64,000 bases of DNA from Halictus rubicundus. Its lineage: Eukaryota; Arthropoda; Insecta; Hymenoptera; Halictidae. Where the stretch lies: positions 1,901,822-1,965,821 of the forward strand of contig NC_135158.1 of NCBI RefSeq assembly GCF_050948215.1. Direction: 5' to 3'. The translations under genes were made by a program, and so were the position numbers. Under the pieces are notes generated by a model. The model did not search any database. It was not told the origin of the DNA and saw only the letters and a list, made by a program, of their open reading frames with translations. The stretch's first letter is position 1, and each line of letters opens with the position of its first letter. This document shows, one piece after another, positions 37,341 to 50,717 of this stretch.

Positions 37341-37735
37341 CTACGAAACGCTCACTCTACATACACACGACATCAAGGATTCCAATAGGAATTTCGCCTC
37401 TATAAGAGTTTTCTGTAGTTAATGAATCCATAAACATAAATAAGGAACTATTCAACCATTATTTCTGCTATTATGTAAATATGCACTGTTACGCTTTCAG
37501 ATTTTTAAGACATAAACAATGTTTTTAAAAATAGCTAATGCGTTCAATCATTGTTGACTTGTTATGTTACCGAACAAGGTGAAGGCTCCACTTAAAATGC
37601 GATTTCGAAGAATAATTTATGTTGATAAAAAAAATGGTTGCACACTGTTTATTATTCGTGACAAAATAACACTATAAGGTATTGAACAATCAGGCTATTT
37701 AGAGTTCCAATAAAACTTCAGCGACACTGAGAAAA
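37341..37735. other. Spacer upstream of the ZAD zinc-finger gene
   Basis: Unique-looking AT-rich sequence. The promoter and 5' UTR of the downstream gene are expected here. No motif assigned. Confidence 0.4.
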
Positions 37736-39724
37736 ATGATGCCGATACCTAATTTATTTTGTCTACTATGCAAGAGGACTTTCGACATTTCGTCCTGTAT
37801 AAATATATTTTGTACAGCTCTCCCTCGCAACGGAGAATTATTAGCGAATTTCATATCAAAAGTGTTGCGTGCAACTCTTTCAGAATTAAATGATTCGTAT
37901 GTCTGTTCTCAATGCTATAAAATGTTCGAAATGCTAGAACAAGCTCAGAAAACTGTTCTAAATATACGTTGTGAAATTTTAAAGATATACTGTGCTGGTC
38001 AGAGAAGAAAAACTATGAAACAATTGATAAACAACGATGCAATATTGAATGCAAGAACAGTTTTAGAAGAAAACAAATTAGACTTGAATGGGAAAAATTT
38101 ACAACCTTTCCCAATCAAAGAACTGGTTAAACAACAATGTATCAAAAACAAAGTAACAGACCATGTATCGAATCTAGTTGATAGTATTAATATTGAAACA
38201 ACAAGCACGGAGAATATTAGAACTTATGATAATAATAATAGTCAGAATAATGTGAAGAAGAGACAAATTTTAAAAAATGGTACAAGTTGTCATTCACTAT
38301 CATTGATTAATGACAACAATATATATAATATTGATTCTTCAGAAGGTAAAAAAACATTATTTCGAATAATGTAAGTATCTGAATTAATAACATTTTCCAA
38401 AATGCTTTCAGTGAATATATGTACAGTAAAATTGCATACAGGGGAAAGAAGCTGTTTTTCCTCTGTGAATTCTGGGAGCAAATTAAAGAGTTTAAAAGAA
38501 TCCAATCCTTTACTTTCTGACAATAAGTTGCAAGTACAAAACATTACAGAGTCCATCGAATCGAAATGTAAAAAAATTGATGAAAATGCATTAGAGATAA
38601 ATGAAAGTACTGGATGCTCAACTGGTAAGGAAATTTCTAAAAAATTACTTTTTAAACAGTATACTTGTAATTATTGAAATTTTTATACAAATTCAGCATT
38701 GAAAGCTAAGAAAGCAAAAGTTCCTGCAAAATCAGAGAAAGCTTCAAAACTCAAGCCAAAATCATTTACATGTTCCACTTGTGGAACGAAATGGAATACA
38801 TCAGCTGAATTGAAAATACATGTAAAAACTCATGCTTCATTAAAACCCTATATGTGTGAAAAATGTGGTCAGGCATACAAACGCAAACATGCATTGGAAG
38901 TACATGTAGGAATGCATAATGGAATTAATCCATTCCAATGCAATTTCTGTAACAAGTGCTTCTCACAGAAAGTAGCACTTATAAGACACTTGCCAATGCA
39001 CACTGGTGAAACCCCTTATCAGTGTGAGTTATGTGGCAAAAGGTTTATACATCATACGTCTTATAATATGCATAAACTGTCGCACAGTGGAAAGAAATCT
39101 TATAAATGCCATGTCCGTAATATTTTCTGTTTATCGCTTGTTTCACATTTAAAAAATTAAACCTTTATTGAAGTCGTTTCCTTATTACAGATTTGCGACT
39201 TGTCCTTCCTCTCAACATCCCATTTGAAGAGACATACGCGAGCTCATAGTGGTGAAAAACCATACAGCTGTACATTGTGTGGAAAACGTTTTACGCAACG
39301 ATATAATTTACTTGCACACCAGAAGATTCATAACCCGTTCGAAAATAAAACGAAGAAAGCTCATGCGGACGGTAACTCTGATCTTAAAAACTCGTGCACA
39401 GGCTCTTCGGTTGAACCAGAATCAAACGATTTATCGAGGAACGTAGATGCCGAGGATATGATGCATGAAAAGTGGATTCAAATGAATCATTCGAAATCAG
39501 AACAAATCGATACACAAACGAAGCTTGTACTTTTACAAAATCCTCTGCCCGAAATCGACGAGAGTTCCTTCGCAGTCACGTTCGACAATCAGAGGGAGAG
39601 TACAAATTATAATGCAAGTTTGCAAGTAATTACACAATCATCGGATACTTCGATTTTTAATAAAAATCTCTCCTCATTTGATAAAACGGCATGTGGCCAA
39701 TCGTTGAATGACGTTACATATTAA
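37736..39724 (+). CDS. ZAD-C2H2 zinc-finger protein, 4 exons
   Basis: Exons 37736-38345, 38412-38624, 38697-39112 and 39191-39724 give 590 residues. The N terminus is a zinc-finger-associated domain: 'FCLLCKRTF' then 'YVCSQCYKMF' about 50 residues later, supplying the four cysteines that bind zinc and mediate dimerisation. A low-complexity Asn/Ser/Lys linker follows. Six C2H2 fingers come next, beginning 'FTCSTCGTKW', 'YMCEKCGQAY', 'FQCNFCNKCF', 'YQCELCGKRF', 'YKCHICDLSF' and 'YSCTLCGKRF', with TGE/SGEKPY-type linkers between later fingers. This is the typical arthropod ZAD transcription-factor layout, DNA-binding and nuclear. The fifth finger is rebuilt across the last intron, whose donor is GTCCGT. 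A specific orthologue was not recognised. AATAAA lies at 39848. Confidence 0.9.
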
Positions 39725-39989
39725 AACATAAGTAATACGTAACTTTAGCACCGTTAAATAGATTTTAGCGATAAAAGAATAATTTATTTTTCAACATTTT
39801 TAAGGCAAGAAAACGCTAATTATATTTTATTAACTCAATCACGACTAAATAAATACATTAAGTAAATTGATGATAGTTCCTCGTGCAAAAGTATTTCTGA
39901 CAAAGTGTGTTCTTATAAGAATAAGTGTGAACTTATTAAAAATAAACTACGGTAAGCTTATAATGAATGAAGTTTATAAATTCTTGTGG

Positions 39990-42900
39990 TTAATCATCAT
40001 TGGCGTCGCGACATTTCTTTGAATCGCGGGACATTTGACTAGGCATCAATTTTTTAAATGATGTAACACCGTAAGTTCTTAACCACGTTTTTGTTTGCAG
40101 TTTTGACGACGAGAGTGATCTATAAATTTAAATATTCAGAGTCAAGTAAACATAAAAAATTGGTAAAACATATACTTACTGTCTTATTTCTTCAGTTACA
40201 GTATTTACCATTGCAGGAATAGCAACTTGTGAAAAGTGTTCAGTTTCAGTAAAAAATTTAGGTTGCTCAGTGGAGTAGCCTGTATACGATTTATAAATAA
40301 TATTGATCAGTCTATTAAAGGCCAGCTTATATTCGTCTGTCAACAACTACAAAAAGCAATGGAATCTAATTAAGTAAGCATTGCACATTTTGTATCTTCT
40401 ACTGGATTATGGTAAAAATTCATACCACTAAACAAAAAAATCCTGGATTATTTACATGGTGCTTCAAGTACATTGTTCTTGTTTTTATTACAAGATCAGT
40501 GTACATTTCCTTCAAGTATTCTGGATTTCTTGTTTCCATTAGGAACTTGAAATAAATGGCAAAACAACATTGCATTGTGTATAGAACGTTAACATTAAGA
40601 TAGGAAGAAAGTTTTTAGTACAAACTTGATCGAATAATGTTTCTTCGCTTGACCCTGATTCGCTTAGATTATCTGGGGTATATAATTCTCGATGTAATAA
40701 TGTACTCCTACGCTGCATCAGTTTTGCTTGATGCCTTTTTCGTTTTAAAACTTCGTCTTCTTCTACGGTCAATCCTTTATCCAAAATTACCTAATCAATG
40801 AAACAATTATTTATTCTTGAAACTATTAATTGTTAAGTATCAATGTTTTATACCCTCAAATCGTTTTCTTTATCTAATGTAGAACTAAACGATGGGTCAA
40901 TGAATTTTGTATCAGTTAATTGTTCTCCTTCAAATTTGATATATTTTTTCTCTTCAATTTCTTCATCACTTTTCTTTGAAAAGACTCTTGGTAATGATGA
41001 ACTACTTTCATGTATACAAGCTACATTTTTGCTTTCTGCTTCTTCTTGAAAGTTTTCTGCATCCTAACGACCGAAATCTTTGCAACAATAATAATATCAT
41101 TGTAAAGACAGAGGAATGTGTATATTGTTCATACATTACTCGAATCATCTTCATCTTCGTGTATCACAGTTCCCTCGGATTCTATACTCTCCCCGTTCAT
41201 ACTTTTGCTTTCCTTTGGTGAACATTCTGTACTTTCCTTAATACATGTATATACATCAAACTTCTCCTTAATCCAACTGCGATGAATTTTCTCGCTTTTC
41301 GTCAACACAAGAATCGGCTTAGCATTGGAGTACCGTCTACACATTTGTATAGCTGCATGCAAATCCATTTGTGTAATACCAATTTTCTTTTCAGATATTA
41401 ACGAAGCGATTTGATTGTGATCTGCTCAAATACATAGGGGCAATTACAATTTGTCCATACTCGAATAAAAAAATATCGCTCGCAAAATTTAATATATTTT
41501 TAACTAACGAAACCCATAACTGTTTCCTAACATTTCTTGAATCGCTAGAAATTCTCCGCGGCGAGACATATCGTTAAATTCTTCCCTATTTGCAAAAATG
41601 TACGACTGCCGTTCTAGTTTACTGTCGCCTAATTCTTTTGTGGTGTACCATGGGCAGTACTTTATCTGAAATTAATTGTTAATCTTAAACGTCCTGGCTC
41701 AGCATCTCTATGTATAGCTGTATTACCTTTTTTGAAAGTGTTTGAACAACGTGTTGTGCTAAAGACATTTTTTTTACTGCTGATGGGCCGGTAAGTAGTA
41801 ATAATGGTGGGCTTGCTTCATCATATGGTAGAACATGGAGATCAATTGTAGGTATATTTAATTGTTCTAATAAAGTTAGTTTCGTTACAGTGCGGGCCGC
41901 CATTAAATTTACCGGTGATGCAAACAAAGTTGCTGCAACGATCTGTTCGAATTACTTTTCTTCAATGTGATGACATTATTATATTTCACCATTTAATTGC
42001 ATACTTTTTCAGACGAATGTACGGGAACACCATCAATTTTTTGTATACTCGGTATGGAGAACAAGAGTACAGCTTTATAATTAGGCCATTCTGTGCAACC
42101 ATTTCCTCTAAGATCTATTTCATCGGTGAAACCCTTGAAGTTCAGTAATTCCAGTAAATCTGAAATTCTATTAAACTTCAAGTCTATTACACGTAAGCTG
42201 TATCCATCCTAAACGAAAATTTTACGTTTAAAACTTTTTACTACCTGATGGATCAAGCATAATATTACAGATATTATTACTTTAAAAAATTCCAAGTTAG
42301 AGATTCTATTGTATCCTAAGTATATTTCTCGCAAATGTGGCAAAGTGTTAATATTGTACTCAGGTATACCAGATCTAAATGATGTTATACAATTGCCTTC
42401 CAGGTTGAGTTGTTGAATATTCAATTTATCCAAATTCTCGATACATTCGATTAAATTGTACGACAAATTTAAGTACTTCAAATATCTAAAAAGACCACCA
42501 TGGCTGAACACCACAAATTGTTTTCTTTTTTAAGTAAGCGCGGCAAGTATACTAACTTTAAATTGTGCAAGCCGGAGATTACTTCGATCGCATTGTGAGA
42601 TAAATCCAAGTGTACGATACTCCAAAAGCAACTAATATCGCGCATCTCTGATATATAATTATAAGACAAATCTACGTAAGTCAAATACCAAGGTGGATCA
42701 AAGTCTAAAATTGTGCTCACTCTATTATGCATTAGATTTAGATGCATTAAATAGGGAATTTTTCCCAAAGGAGATAAATTCGATATATGATTATATGCAA
42801 GATCAATGTATCTCAAATAACGGTGCAAATGTAACATTGTAATGTTTGAAATAGCCTGTGGGAAAATGGTCCGTATTAAGAGAGATTTCTTTTTGTCAAT

Positions 42901-43589
42901 GATGCTAACAAAGTACCATGTTCCTCATAACGAATTTGTTTAGTACGTAAAGGCCGTTTTCCGGGGACTTAGCCAAGAATGAAGATCCAATTCCTATCAG
43001 TCTATCTGTTAGAAAGCCACAGAATTCAAAATCATCGAACATCACTTCTTTAAGATTTCTCAACTGTACAACAGGTGCTCTATCATCATCCCATGCATTC
43101 GCGTCTACAGCATAACTACCCCAACTGCTTTCGGTTGCACAATGCACTGCACCTATACTTGTTGGTACTGGCATTTGATCAAGTACAATCGATGGACTAG
43201 ACTTAGAACGTGTAAGAAAATTATTACTTTGATTTCATTAACAAAGTGCGAAGTAATATTTACACTCGAGCCAGAAGAAATTGAAGAAGAAGACGAAGAG
43301 GACCCGTCGTATAAAATTTCATATGGCACATATCTATCCTCTAACGAGCCCCAACTCATATCACTATGTGACAATAAATCAGAATCACTGTCAATGTGAT
43401 CATTCTCGACATGATCCTTATGTGGTTTTTCCTTTCCAATAGGAAGTGGAATTATATTGGATCCATGCAGCGATGTGGTCGAAGAAAAGAGATATGTAAG
43501 CTGTACATAAAATGAGACAGAGGGAATTAAATACTGTAACATTAATCCTAAATTTGCATTACATACTATGTTACCTTTCTATTACTCAT
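39990..43589 (-). CDS. LRGUK: Leucine-rich repeat and guanylate kinase domain protein (LRGUK-like), 14 exons
   Basis: Exons in transcript order: 43575-43589, 43264-43500, 42917-43201, 42557-42855, 42281-42485, 42005-42208, 41727-41942, 41509-41665, 41135-41421, 40854-41063, 40626-40790, 40426-40545, 40180-40346, 39990-40119. They give 898 residues. A Ser/Asp-rich N terminus leads into leucine-rich repeats (about 180-415) such as 'LRYIDLAYNHISNLSPLGK' and 'LKYLNLSYNLIECIENL'. A guanylate-kinase-like domain (about 462-640) follows with 'LLLLTGPSAVKK', 'CPWYTTKELG' and 'YIFANREEFNDMSRRGEF'. The P-loop lacks the Gly of GKS/T, so catalysis is doubtful. In mammals LRGUK is needed for sperm head shaping and flagellum formation. 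The C-terminal third is basic and coiled-coil-like. The five-codon first exon (MSNRK) is the least certain part. Confidence 0.88.
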
Positions 43590-43698
43590 TTTTATATTGA
43601 AATGATTATTAGCATAGATATGTAACTAATGATCTTCATACATTTGTTAACAGTTGAATACGTTGTCACATATAGGGGGTTTAAAAATAAAGTAATAA

Positions 43699-44422
43699 CT
43701 ATATACTAGCAGCTAAAGCTTTTAAAGCTGTGTCCGAGAAACGGTAGTGATGCCATCCTTCATCTACAGTCAAGTCTGTAGCTCCCTTAATTTTATAAAA
43801 CTCTTGTGCAGGGTTCCATTCAAGAACTGAAAAATCTAATCTGCAGCAATTGTTATCCGTGGCTTCCTGTAATGTATGACAAATTTATTAATTATAATTT
43901 ACTTGAATATTAATGTAATTTTAATAACAAGTTCTTCACATTCGAGAGCTTATACCTTAGCAATTGCTTTCAACAATTGACCACCAATATGTTGTTTTCG
44001 ATATTCTTGCGTTACATATATATCTTCTAAATACATAGCTTTCCCACACCATGTAGAGTACGTATAATATGAAATTGCATATCCTAGTACATTCCCATTA
44101 ATCTCTGCCACAAAGCAAATGAAGAAGGGATGCTCCGTATCGAATCCATCCTTTTCTAATGCTAAAATTGTTTGTAAATTTATTTATAACTAGCTTTGTA
44201 ATGTTACAATGAAAATATTTAAAACAGACTCGTTACTTTTATGATCGATCCTTGGTCCATCTGACATTTTTTCAAAATCCGCAAGTTCCTAAAAAAGGAT
44301 AACAATAAAAGTGGAAAATATATATATTTTTTATAATAAATAAAAAATAAATATTTTACTTGTATTAAATTTCTTATAGCCTTGCAATCTTCACGCTTTG
44401 CTTTGCGGATTATAGCTTCCAT
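43699..44422 (-). CDS. SAT: Diamine (spermidine/spermine) N-acetyltransferase, 4 exons
   Basis: Exons in transcript order: 44360-44422, 44237-44288, 43956-44161, 43699-43866, giving 162 residues (human SSAT1 171). It is a GNAT-fold enzyme. The start is 'MEAIIRKAKREDCKAIRNLI'. 'LEKDGFDTEHPFFICFVAE' covers the central strands. 'YLEDIYVTQEYRKQHIGGQLL' contains the acetyl-CoA pyrophosphate-binding loop (R-x-x-x-x-G-G), and 'EWNPAQEFYKIKGA' is the conserved 'W N..a..FY...GA' helix. It transfers acetyl groups from acetyl-CoA to polyamines or related amines; the substrate (spermidine or thialysine) cannot be told from sequence. Its stop is only 109 bp upstream of the LRGUK start on the same strand. 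Confidence 0.93.
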
Positions 44423-45071
44423 ATTTGGTAATAAATTTACTGATATTGTTTTGAAAAATGTAACAAGGCTAAGAATGAACTTAACCTCAAAGCATTCAGT
44501 GTACGTATATAAATCATCGGTATTGAATGTTAATATATACATTAGTCGTTAATAAAGGGAAGTAATTCTTATCTTCGGCCATAATATTCAAATACTTATT
44601 TTTTATTTAAGAAACGTATTTTATTTCAGAGTCGGACAATGTTTAATGCAATTAATTATTAATAATTGCAGTCGACATGATTGATTATCAGTTGTTACAC
44701 AGTTATGTATAACGTATAATCGTAGTTAATAAAATATTTTAATCGGTCAATGACCAATTATGTTTTATTCGACAAGTAGCTGAACGGTAAATATTCAGAT
44801 GAATTTTAAAATTTGGCGGGCGATTGTATCGATTTCCTTCGTTCGTCCAATGAACAGAAACTTCCGGTCAGGGACAACGGTGACTTCCTGCCGCTGATGC
44901 ACCGTTTGTAGAGTGTATTGGAGTGTATTCACTTGGGTTCGGTGCGTCTTGTGATGTCATTTTGTGCGACCGGTGGTGACGTTCGAATGATAATTTCGGG
45001 TTGATAGTCGGTTCGCGATTCTCGTCTATTCTTCGTAAAAACTGATACAGAAAAGAGAAAGATTCAGAAAA
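44423..45071. promoter_or_regulatory. Divergent SSAT/UIF intergenic region
   Basis: The two start codons face outward across 650 bp. The UIF-proximal part (44810-45070) is GC-richer, with several CG dinucleotides. Promoters are inferred from position only. Confidence 0.5.
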
Positions 45072-48000
45072 ATGTCAGAGATTGACGCGAAAGTGAACAT
45101 GTCGCTTGGTAAGTGGCTAGAATCTCGAAAATCTAGCGGTTTCGCCGATAATCCTGGGTGAGCGTACGGCTACCGTTTCTTCTTTTGCACGAATTCAATA
45201 TGGCGACGGAAAAAATCGTAAGCGTAGATATACCCACCAATTTATTTTCGTTCCGTTTACGCCCGACGATAGATAATGATTTAAAAAAAAGTGGGTTTCA
45301 ACGACGAGGCTTAATTAATTCCGGCATTAATTTTTAACCACGTTTAATCGTTGTTGAGAAAAGAGAGACGTGTGTGTGTGTGGGACCTTTCGATCACTGG
45401 AAGAAAAAAATGTCCTTGGGAGTTTACGATACGTTGGGCAACGTTTATGGCGGTGTACGCATTCCTATTCGGCAAAAAATAAAATAGAAGGAGAATATTG
45501 AGACCATTCAGTACAACCATGGCGATAAATGCGTTATCGTGAGTTCGGCGAGTATTAGTGAAAAAGGAGAAAATAGCCGCCGCAAAAGGATTTACTATGA
45601 TTCACGTAGAATTATAGTGGAAATTGGAAAATTGACGAACATGAACCCGGGACACTATTTTGGATGTGGCCGCAACCGAAGCCGTGACTCACGCTTCACA
45701 GAAAAGAAGTCAACTTTCTCGTTGCGTGGGATACGCGTTTGCGTAACTTTCGTTGTATTTTTATCTCTGCTATCATGTTCCTCGAGTTTCTCTTCCTTCA
45801 TGCGATGAACCTGAAACGGTGCACCATCCACGAGCGTATGCAAAAGCTTCTATACACTGTTAAATTAAATTGTTTGATTTCTTTATGAATGACAGTATAC
45901 GTATGTATACGACAAGTATCTGTCACTCAGGATGATTACGTTTTATGTTTAAACATGTTCAGTTTGAAAAAATACACATATGTATATATATACATATACA
46001 TAAATGTTCAGAATGACAGGATATTCTATGCAAATGGTTCATTGTACGTATGTTATTTGAATGATAAAGAACTGATGAAGCGCAGAATAAGCTAACTTCA
46101 AGGAGACAAGGAGTCTGAACAATCCTGAGTCAACTATATATATTTGCACAGATACAATGTTTGTGGAAACTTAGTATTAGCAGAGCAAACATAAACGGTC
46201 GCTACGGATTCAATTTGAAACAGGAAAACAGGAGAACTATATGGTTTCGATTCAAGACCCATGTCGATATCAGAAAACTTAAAATCATCGTTATTCGTGC
46301 AATCAAGTCACCATAATTTAATAGAAAGAGTCATGAAACTAATATTTGCAAACTATTTTATGCAAGCATTCATATCATTTTTCTGGATCCCTTTTATTCA
46401 AAGAATAACTAATTCAGTATTTTTAAACAAGCACAAAGAGATAGAAAAAGTAACTGAGCCAAGATACGTGTAATATCAAAGACAAAAAGACAGATTATTA
46501 AAAATCATACAGAAGAAGACAACATCTTGATCAGGCTAAATCAGAAATCACAGAAAGTCTGAGAACGCTGAAGATCAATTATTTTCTATTGAGAAATTGG
46601 TGGAAAAGACATTCTATGAACTGTTAAGATATAAAAAGGAGGAATCGCGTAGAGTCAAGAGTCAGAAAAATATCGGTGAAAGAAAAATTAAATATACAAC
46701 TGGATCTACTCCTTGGAGTAACAAGTAACAATGGACATTTAATAATATCTTTAATGGAGCAAGAAGAAGGACTGGTAATGAAGAAAACAATACGTTTATA
46801 GGATACTAGTAGAACCTTGAAAATATGGGAAGAAAGAAGAAAAATACTATAAAAATGATAAAGCAGAATAATTGATTGTCGCCTTACACATCAGTCCTGA
46901 ATGCTTCCTGGATGACCAATAATAATTACATACAAAAACTTTAATAATCATAAATTCATATACCATATGAATTAAATATATTTTATACATTTTATAATTT
47001 ATAAATTTTACTATAGCATTGAAAGATACCTTAAAAGTTTAAATAGTAGTACATTTTACAGTTAGGAGGGTTTTAATATCTCTTGTAATTTTTTCATTAG
47101 AGCAATATGTTTGATTTCGTTGCTATCTTTATTGTTATTATTTTAATACTACACTTAGATAGTTAGCAAAGAGTCTTACACTATTCTCAAGTGATTGGGA
47201 AACATTAAACAATAATTCACACACAGGACAGTCGAATGTTATGGTTTTAATATATATTGAATTAATAAATTTATATATAAATTTACTCAATGAAAAACGA
47301 TTTGAATATGCACGTATACATATATCAGAGGAAAATCAGGGAAGCGGTTAACAAAAAACAGACCAGATTCCATAATGGAATTAATACATTGAGTTTCTCA
47401 TCTTGAATTATCCTTCAGTGTCATCCGTACAGGAGGGGAGTTTTCACGTATTCCAGATTAAAGCTTAAAAACCAAAAAACAAAAACAAATTAACTTCCAG
47501 AACTAAGGCCGTACGCTCACTAAACCTTGTGAATTTTCTTCCTTTTAAGATGAAATCATAAAGATGGAGAAAAAGGAGAAAAAGAAAAAGGCTGGGACCG
47601 CCAATGGAAAAGCTGGTGTTAAACGCACACAAGGTAGTGCAAGAGGACGGAATGGACTGAGAGGTAGAGGTGCAAGAGTGAAACGTAACATTGGAACTGC
47701 TAAGAAAGAACAGCCCTGGCAAGCTGGACAGAATAATAATAATGTGCGCGGAGGTTATGTGAGAAAACGGTACAAGAAAAACAATGGTCTCACCAGATCA
47801 CGAAGCAATTTAACATTGAACCAAAAGTCCAACACACGAGGGGCTTTCAATGTTCGCCGTGGTCGAGCCAACAGATTTGGTCTGACTCGCAGTAGAAGTC
47901 GTACAAATCTGACTTTTACTCAAGGAGGATTTTTTACCAATAATAAAACACCGTTGAAAAGAACGAACAGTCTGCCGAATTTGCGGGACCCGACTTCAGT

Positions 48001-49394
48001 CCACAATCGGCTAGGATATCAAAGTCCTGCTCAAATTGCTTACCGAAATCGTGTCAAGAGAGCAAAACAGCTGTTGTTGCAGAGACAAAATCAGAGATTA
48101 TCTTTGCAAAATCAGTTCAGAGTAAGTATCTCGTTCTGCGCGCAGTCGTGAGCAAGCTGGAAAACCGTAGTCGCATAGAAACTAGAACAATTGTTTTATT
48201 GCAGGTGCCGCAAGCTGGAAAATCTTTGTTGTCGCTGCAGCAAAGAAGCGCCATAGAAAGAAGACAGCAGATTTTAACATCTCAACGCCGTTTCACTACC
48301 GGCGGATTGCGGTCAGATCAGATTGCCAGAGCACAGAGACGCGCACAATACGAACAGAAATTGATGAGACTAAGGTATGATTAAAGTACCTTTGACGATC
48401 TCGTTACGAATAGGTTATGAGCAAAATTTACAAGTAGTTTGTTGGCATTTTTCATTGGGTCAGTGGAGAAGTTCGTGTCCAATTTCCGTATTAAAATACA
48501 AGAAGGAATCGGGCACGTACTCCTTTTACACTGACCTAATACATTCTGTTTAGACTTTTAAAGTTGTATCGTCACTTTGGAGACACCTTTTTTTTAAGTG
48601 AGCATTGTACATATTTGAGCTTAATACGATGAAACAATGTTTGTAGTTCTCCACGATTAAGTACTAATTCAAATGTGAACTTCATGTGTACCATGGGAAA
48701 TGAATATACTCCTAGCACGCATCAACGTCCGCTTGCTCTTGCACCAAGCCGAAATGGAAGCGCTGTGAATAGTTTGCGCCAGTTACCCAGGGGACGTTCA
48801 CCATTCAGACAGAGTCTACAAAGTTTAAATATGGTATGTTTAAATTATAAGTCACAGGGGCGATTTAGGGGACTGTTGTAATAAGATAGCTGCTTCATTA
48901 AGGAGGTATTCTGGTTTTCCATTTTCAAGAAATCGATTTTTCTTTCAATATGAGTGCTGTAGGTGTGCAAAGGGATTTTTTTGAATTCATAAAATTAACG
49001 TATTTAGAAACGATTGCCACAATATCTCAATTTTTTTATTTCCAATCAGTAGAAAAACCTGAATCATGGCGACCGTCGACCCATGTATTTGCAAAACATA
49101 TTCATGTAATTTTGATTGTTAATTAAAAATGAATTTCTAGTGTTACGGATACTATAACGTTTTTTTTTTCAACGCAGTTCTAATAAACTGAATGGATTTC
49201 AGGTTGGTCGGGCACCTCTTTTCGGTCGACAACGTTCGAGGTCCAGATCCCGTTCCCGCTCTCGTACACGTAATACCCCATCATCGGATGCTGGAGCAGA
49301 TGTTGATGATCGTACCTTCAGCGAAGTCATGTACAGCTTATCCGGAAACCTCGGCGTCACGGGGAGAACGTTGAACGATAGATTTAGCTTTTGA
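45072..49394 (+). CDS. UAP56-interacting factor-like mRNA export adaptor, 5 exons
   Basis: Exons 45072-45108, 47550-48121, 48205-48374, 48647-48833 and 49203-49394 give 385 residues. The N terminus carries 'VNMSLDEIIKMEKKEKKK', a UAP56-binding motif as in ALYREF and UIF/FYTTD1 ('MSLDDIIKL'). The body is very basic and low in complexity, with Arg/Gly and Ser/Arg repeats ('LTRSRSRTNLTF', then an RS run). The C terminus ends 'GVTGRTLNDRFSF', matching the 'GMTLNERF' block of vertebrate UIF. Such proteins bind the helicase UAP56 and RNA in the nucleus and hand mRNA to the NXF1 receptor. Identification rests on the two terminal motifs, since the middle is unalignable by eye. Intron 1 is 2.4 kb, and its coding exon joins across a phase-1 junction (L|D). 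Confidence 0.78.
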
Positions 49395-50717
49395 ATTTAA
49401 CGAAAGGATTTGTTTTGTATTTAGAGTATAAGACTGTTGAGGCCAGAGATGAAAGTTTTATGCTTGAAACATATAGATACAGCAATCTTACAAATTATAT
49501 TGATGTTTAAGTTGTATCACGTGCAAAAGAAAAAAATGAAAACTAGTTTCTTTGCACGTACTTTTGAATTTTTTCTCATTTCATATTTCAGAAAATATGA
49601 AGGTTTATTTTTAAGCTGTAGACTGTAGACGATTTATGTTTCGAATATATTAAGAGAATTAGATATAGATATAGTATATAAATATCTATATCGTTTTTAA
49701 TAAAATTTAATATTTCTATTATTTTCAATGTTTGACATTGCGTTAAAGTCTTAAAGTATTTTTTATTTTGAATCTCGTACATAGTAAAATGTTCGTTCTT
49801 TATTTCCTTCCAACATTTATTTCTTCGCTTATTCACTTACACGAACAAAATTTTGCTGCTCGTGTTTACAAACCTTAATAAATATCTAGTGATGGAATTT
49901 TAGAATTTTTATATCGAGACATGTTTAATTTATTATAATCTCGTATGATTCTGTTCGTCTACATCTTGAATATTTCCGGGTTATTTCTAGAAACTCAAGG
50001 CCTCGATAAGCATTCTATTTGTTCCATAATTGAGTCATACGCATCATCCAAGTGTGAAGTATAATAAGAAGTAAAACTGAGATACTATAACTCTATACGA
50101 ATTATCAGAATATTAGAAAACTCGTTAAGGACCTAGTTCCTAAGATAATCGTAAGTCTGATTTAATAAGAAAAATATTGTTATTGAACCGAGTGGTATTA
50201 ACACATGATCGACTTATCACGCGTATCGAACTATATCTAAACTGACATACCAATAAATTATTATGAAAATAACGTAGTATGAAATGAATTCTCTTTCTGT
50301 TAAAATTATCTTAATTATAAACGCTTGTAAGAAAATCTGTAATCCGATTCTACATAGATGAAATTGTAAATTGACTTTTTATATTGTATTGTATTAACAT
50401 AATGTAATACATGTATCTGCAATGCGTATAAAAGAGAATAGATAAATATCGCAGGTATATTACGATAATCTAAAAGTTCAATCTAACCGGAAGACTCATT
50501 TTCTTAATTCGCTGTTTCTACCGATACTGGACGTTGTTACACGAAGAGTGTAAGAAAACAGTATTTTGTAATTACTTTTGACGGTATACATGTTCTGGGA
50601 TTATCAACTGGAAGCGGTATCAACCGCACATAAATACATACATATACATTTATCGTAATAAGACAAAGGAGCGCCCGCTCACTGCCTACTCAGCTTAATC
50701 TAAAGTGTATGCATACA
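49395..50717. other. UIF 3' UTR and spacer before SUCLA2 copy 1
   Basis: AT-rich, no gene-like frame. The UIF 3' UTR is expected in the first part, and the promoter of the next gene in the last few hundred bases (a purine/GC-richer patch at 50660-50700). Confidence 0.5.

Noticed and set aside
45539..45808. 89-codon open frame within intron 1 of the UIF-like gene
   Set aside because: No recognisable domain, and it lies in an intron that splices cleanly in phase.
46100..46900. A-rich stretch resembling decayed coding sequence of a retroelement
   Set aside because: No reverse transcriptase or gag motif could be read; too degraded to name.
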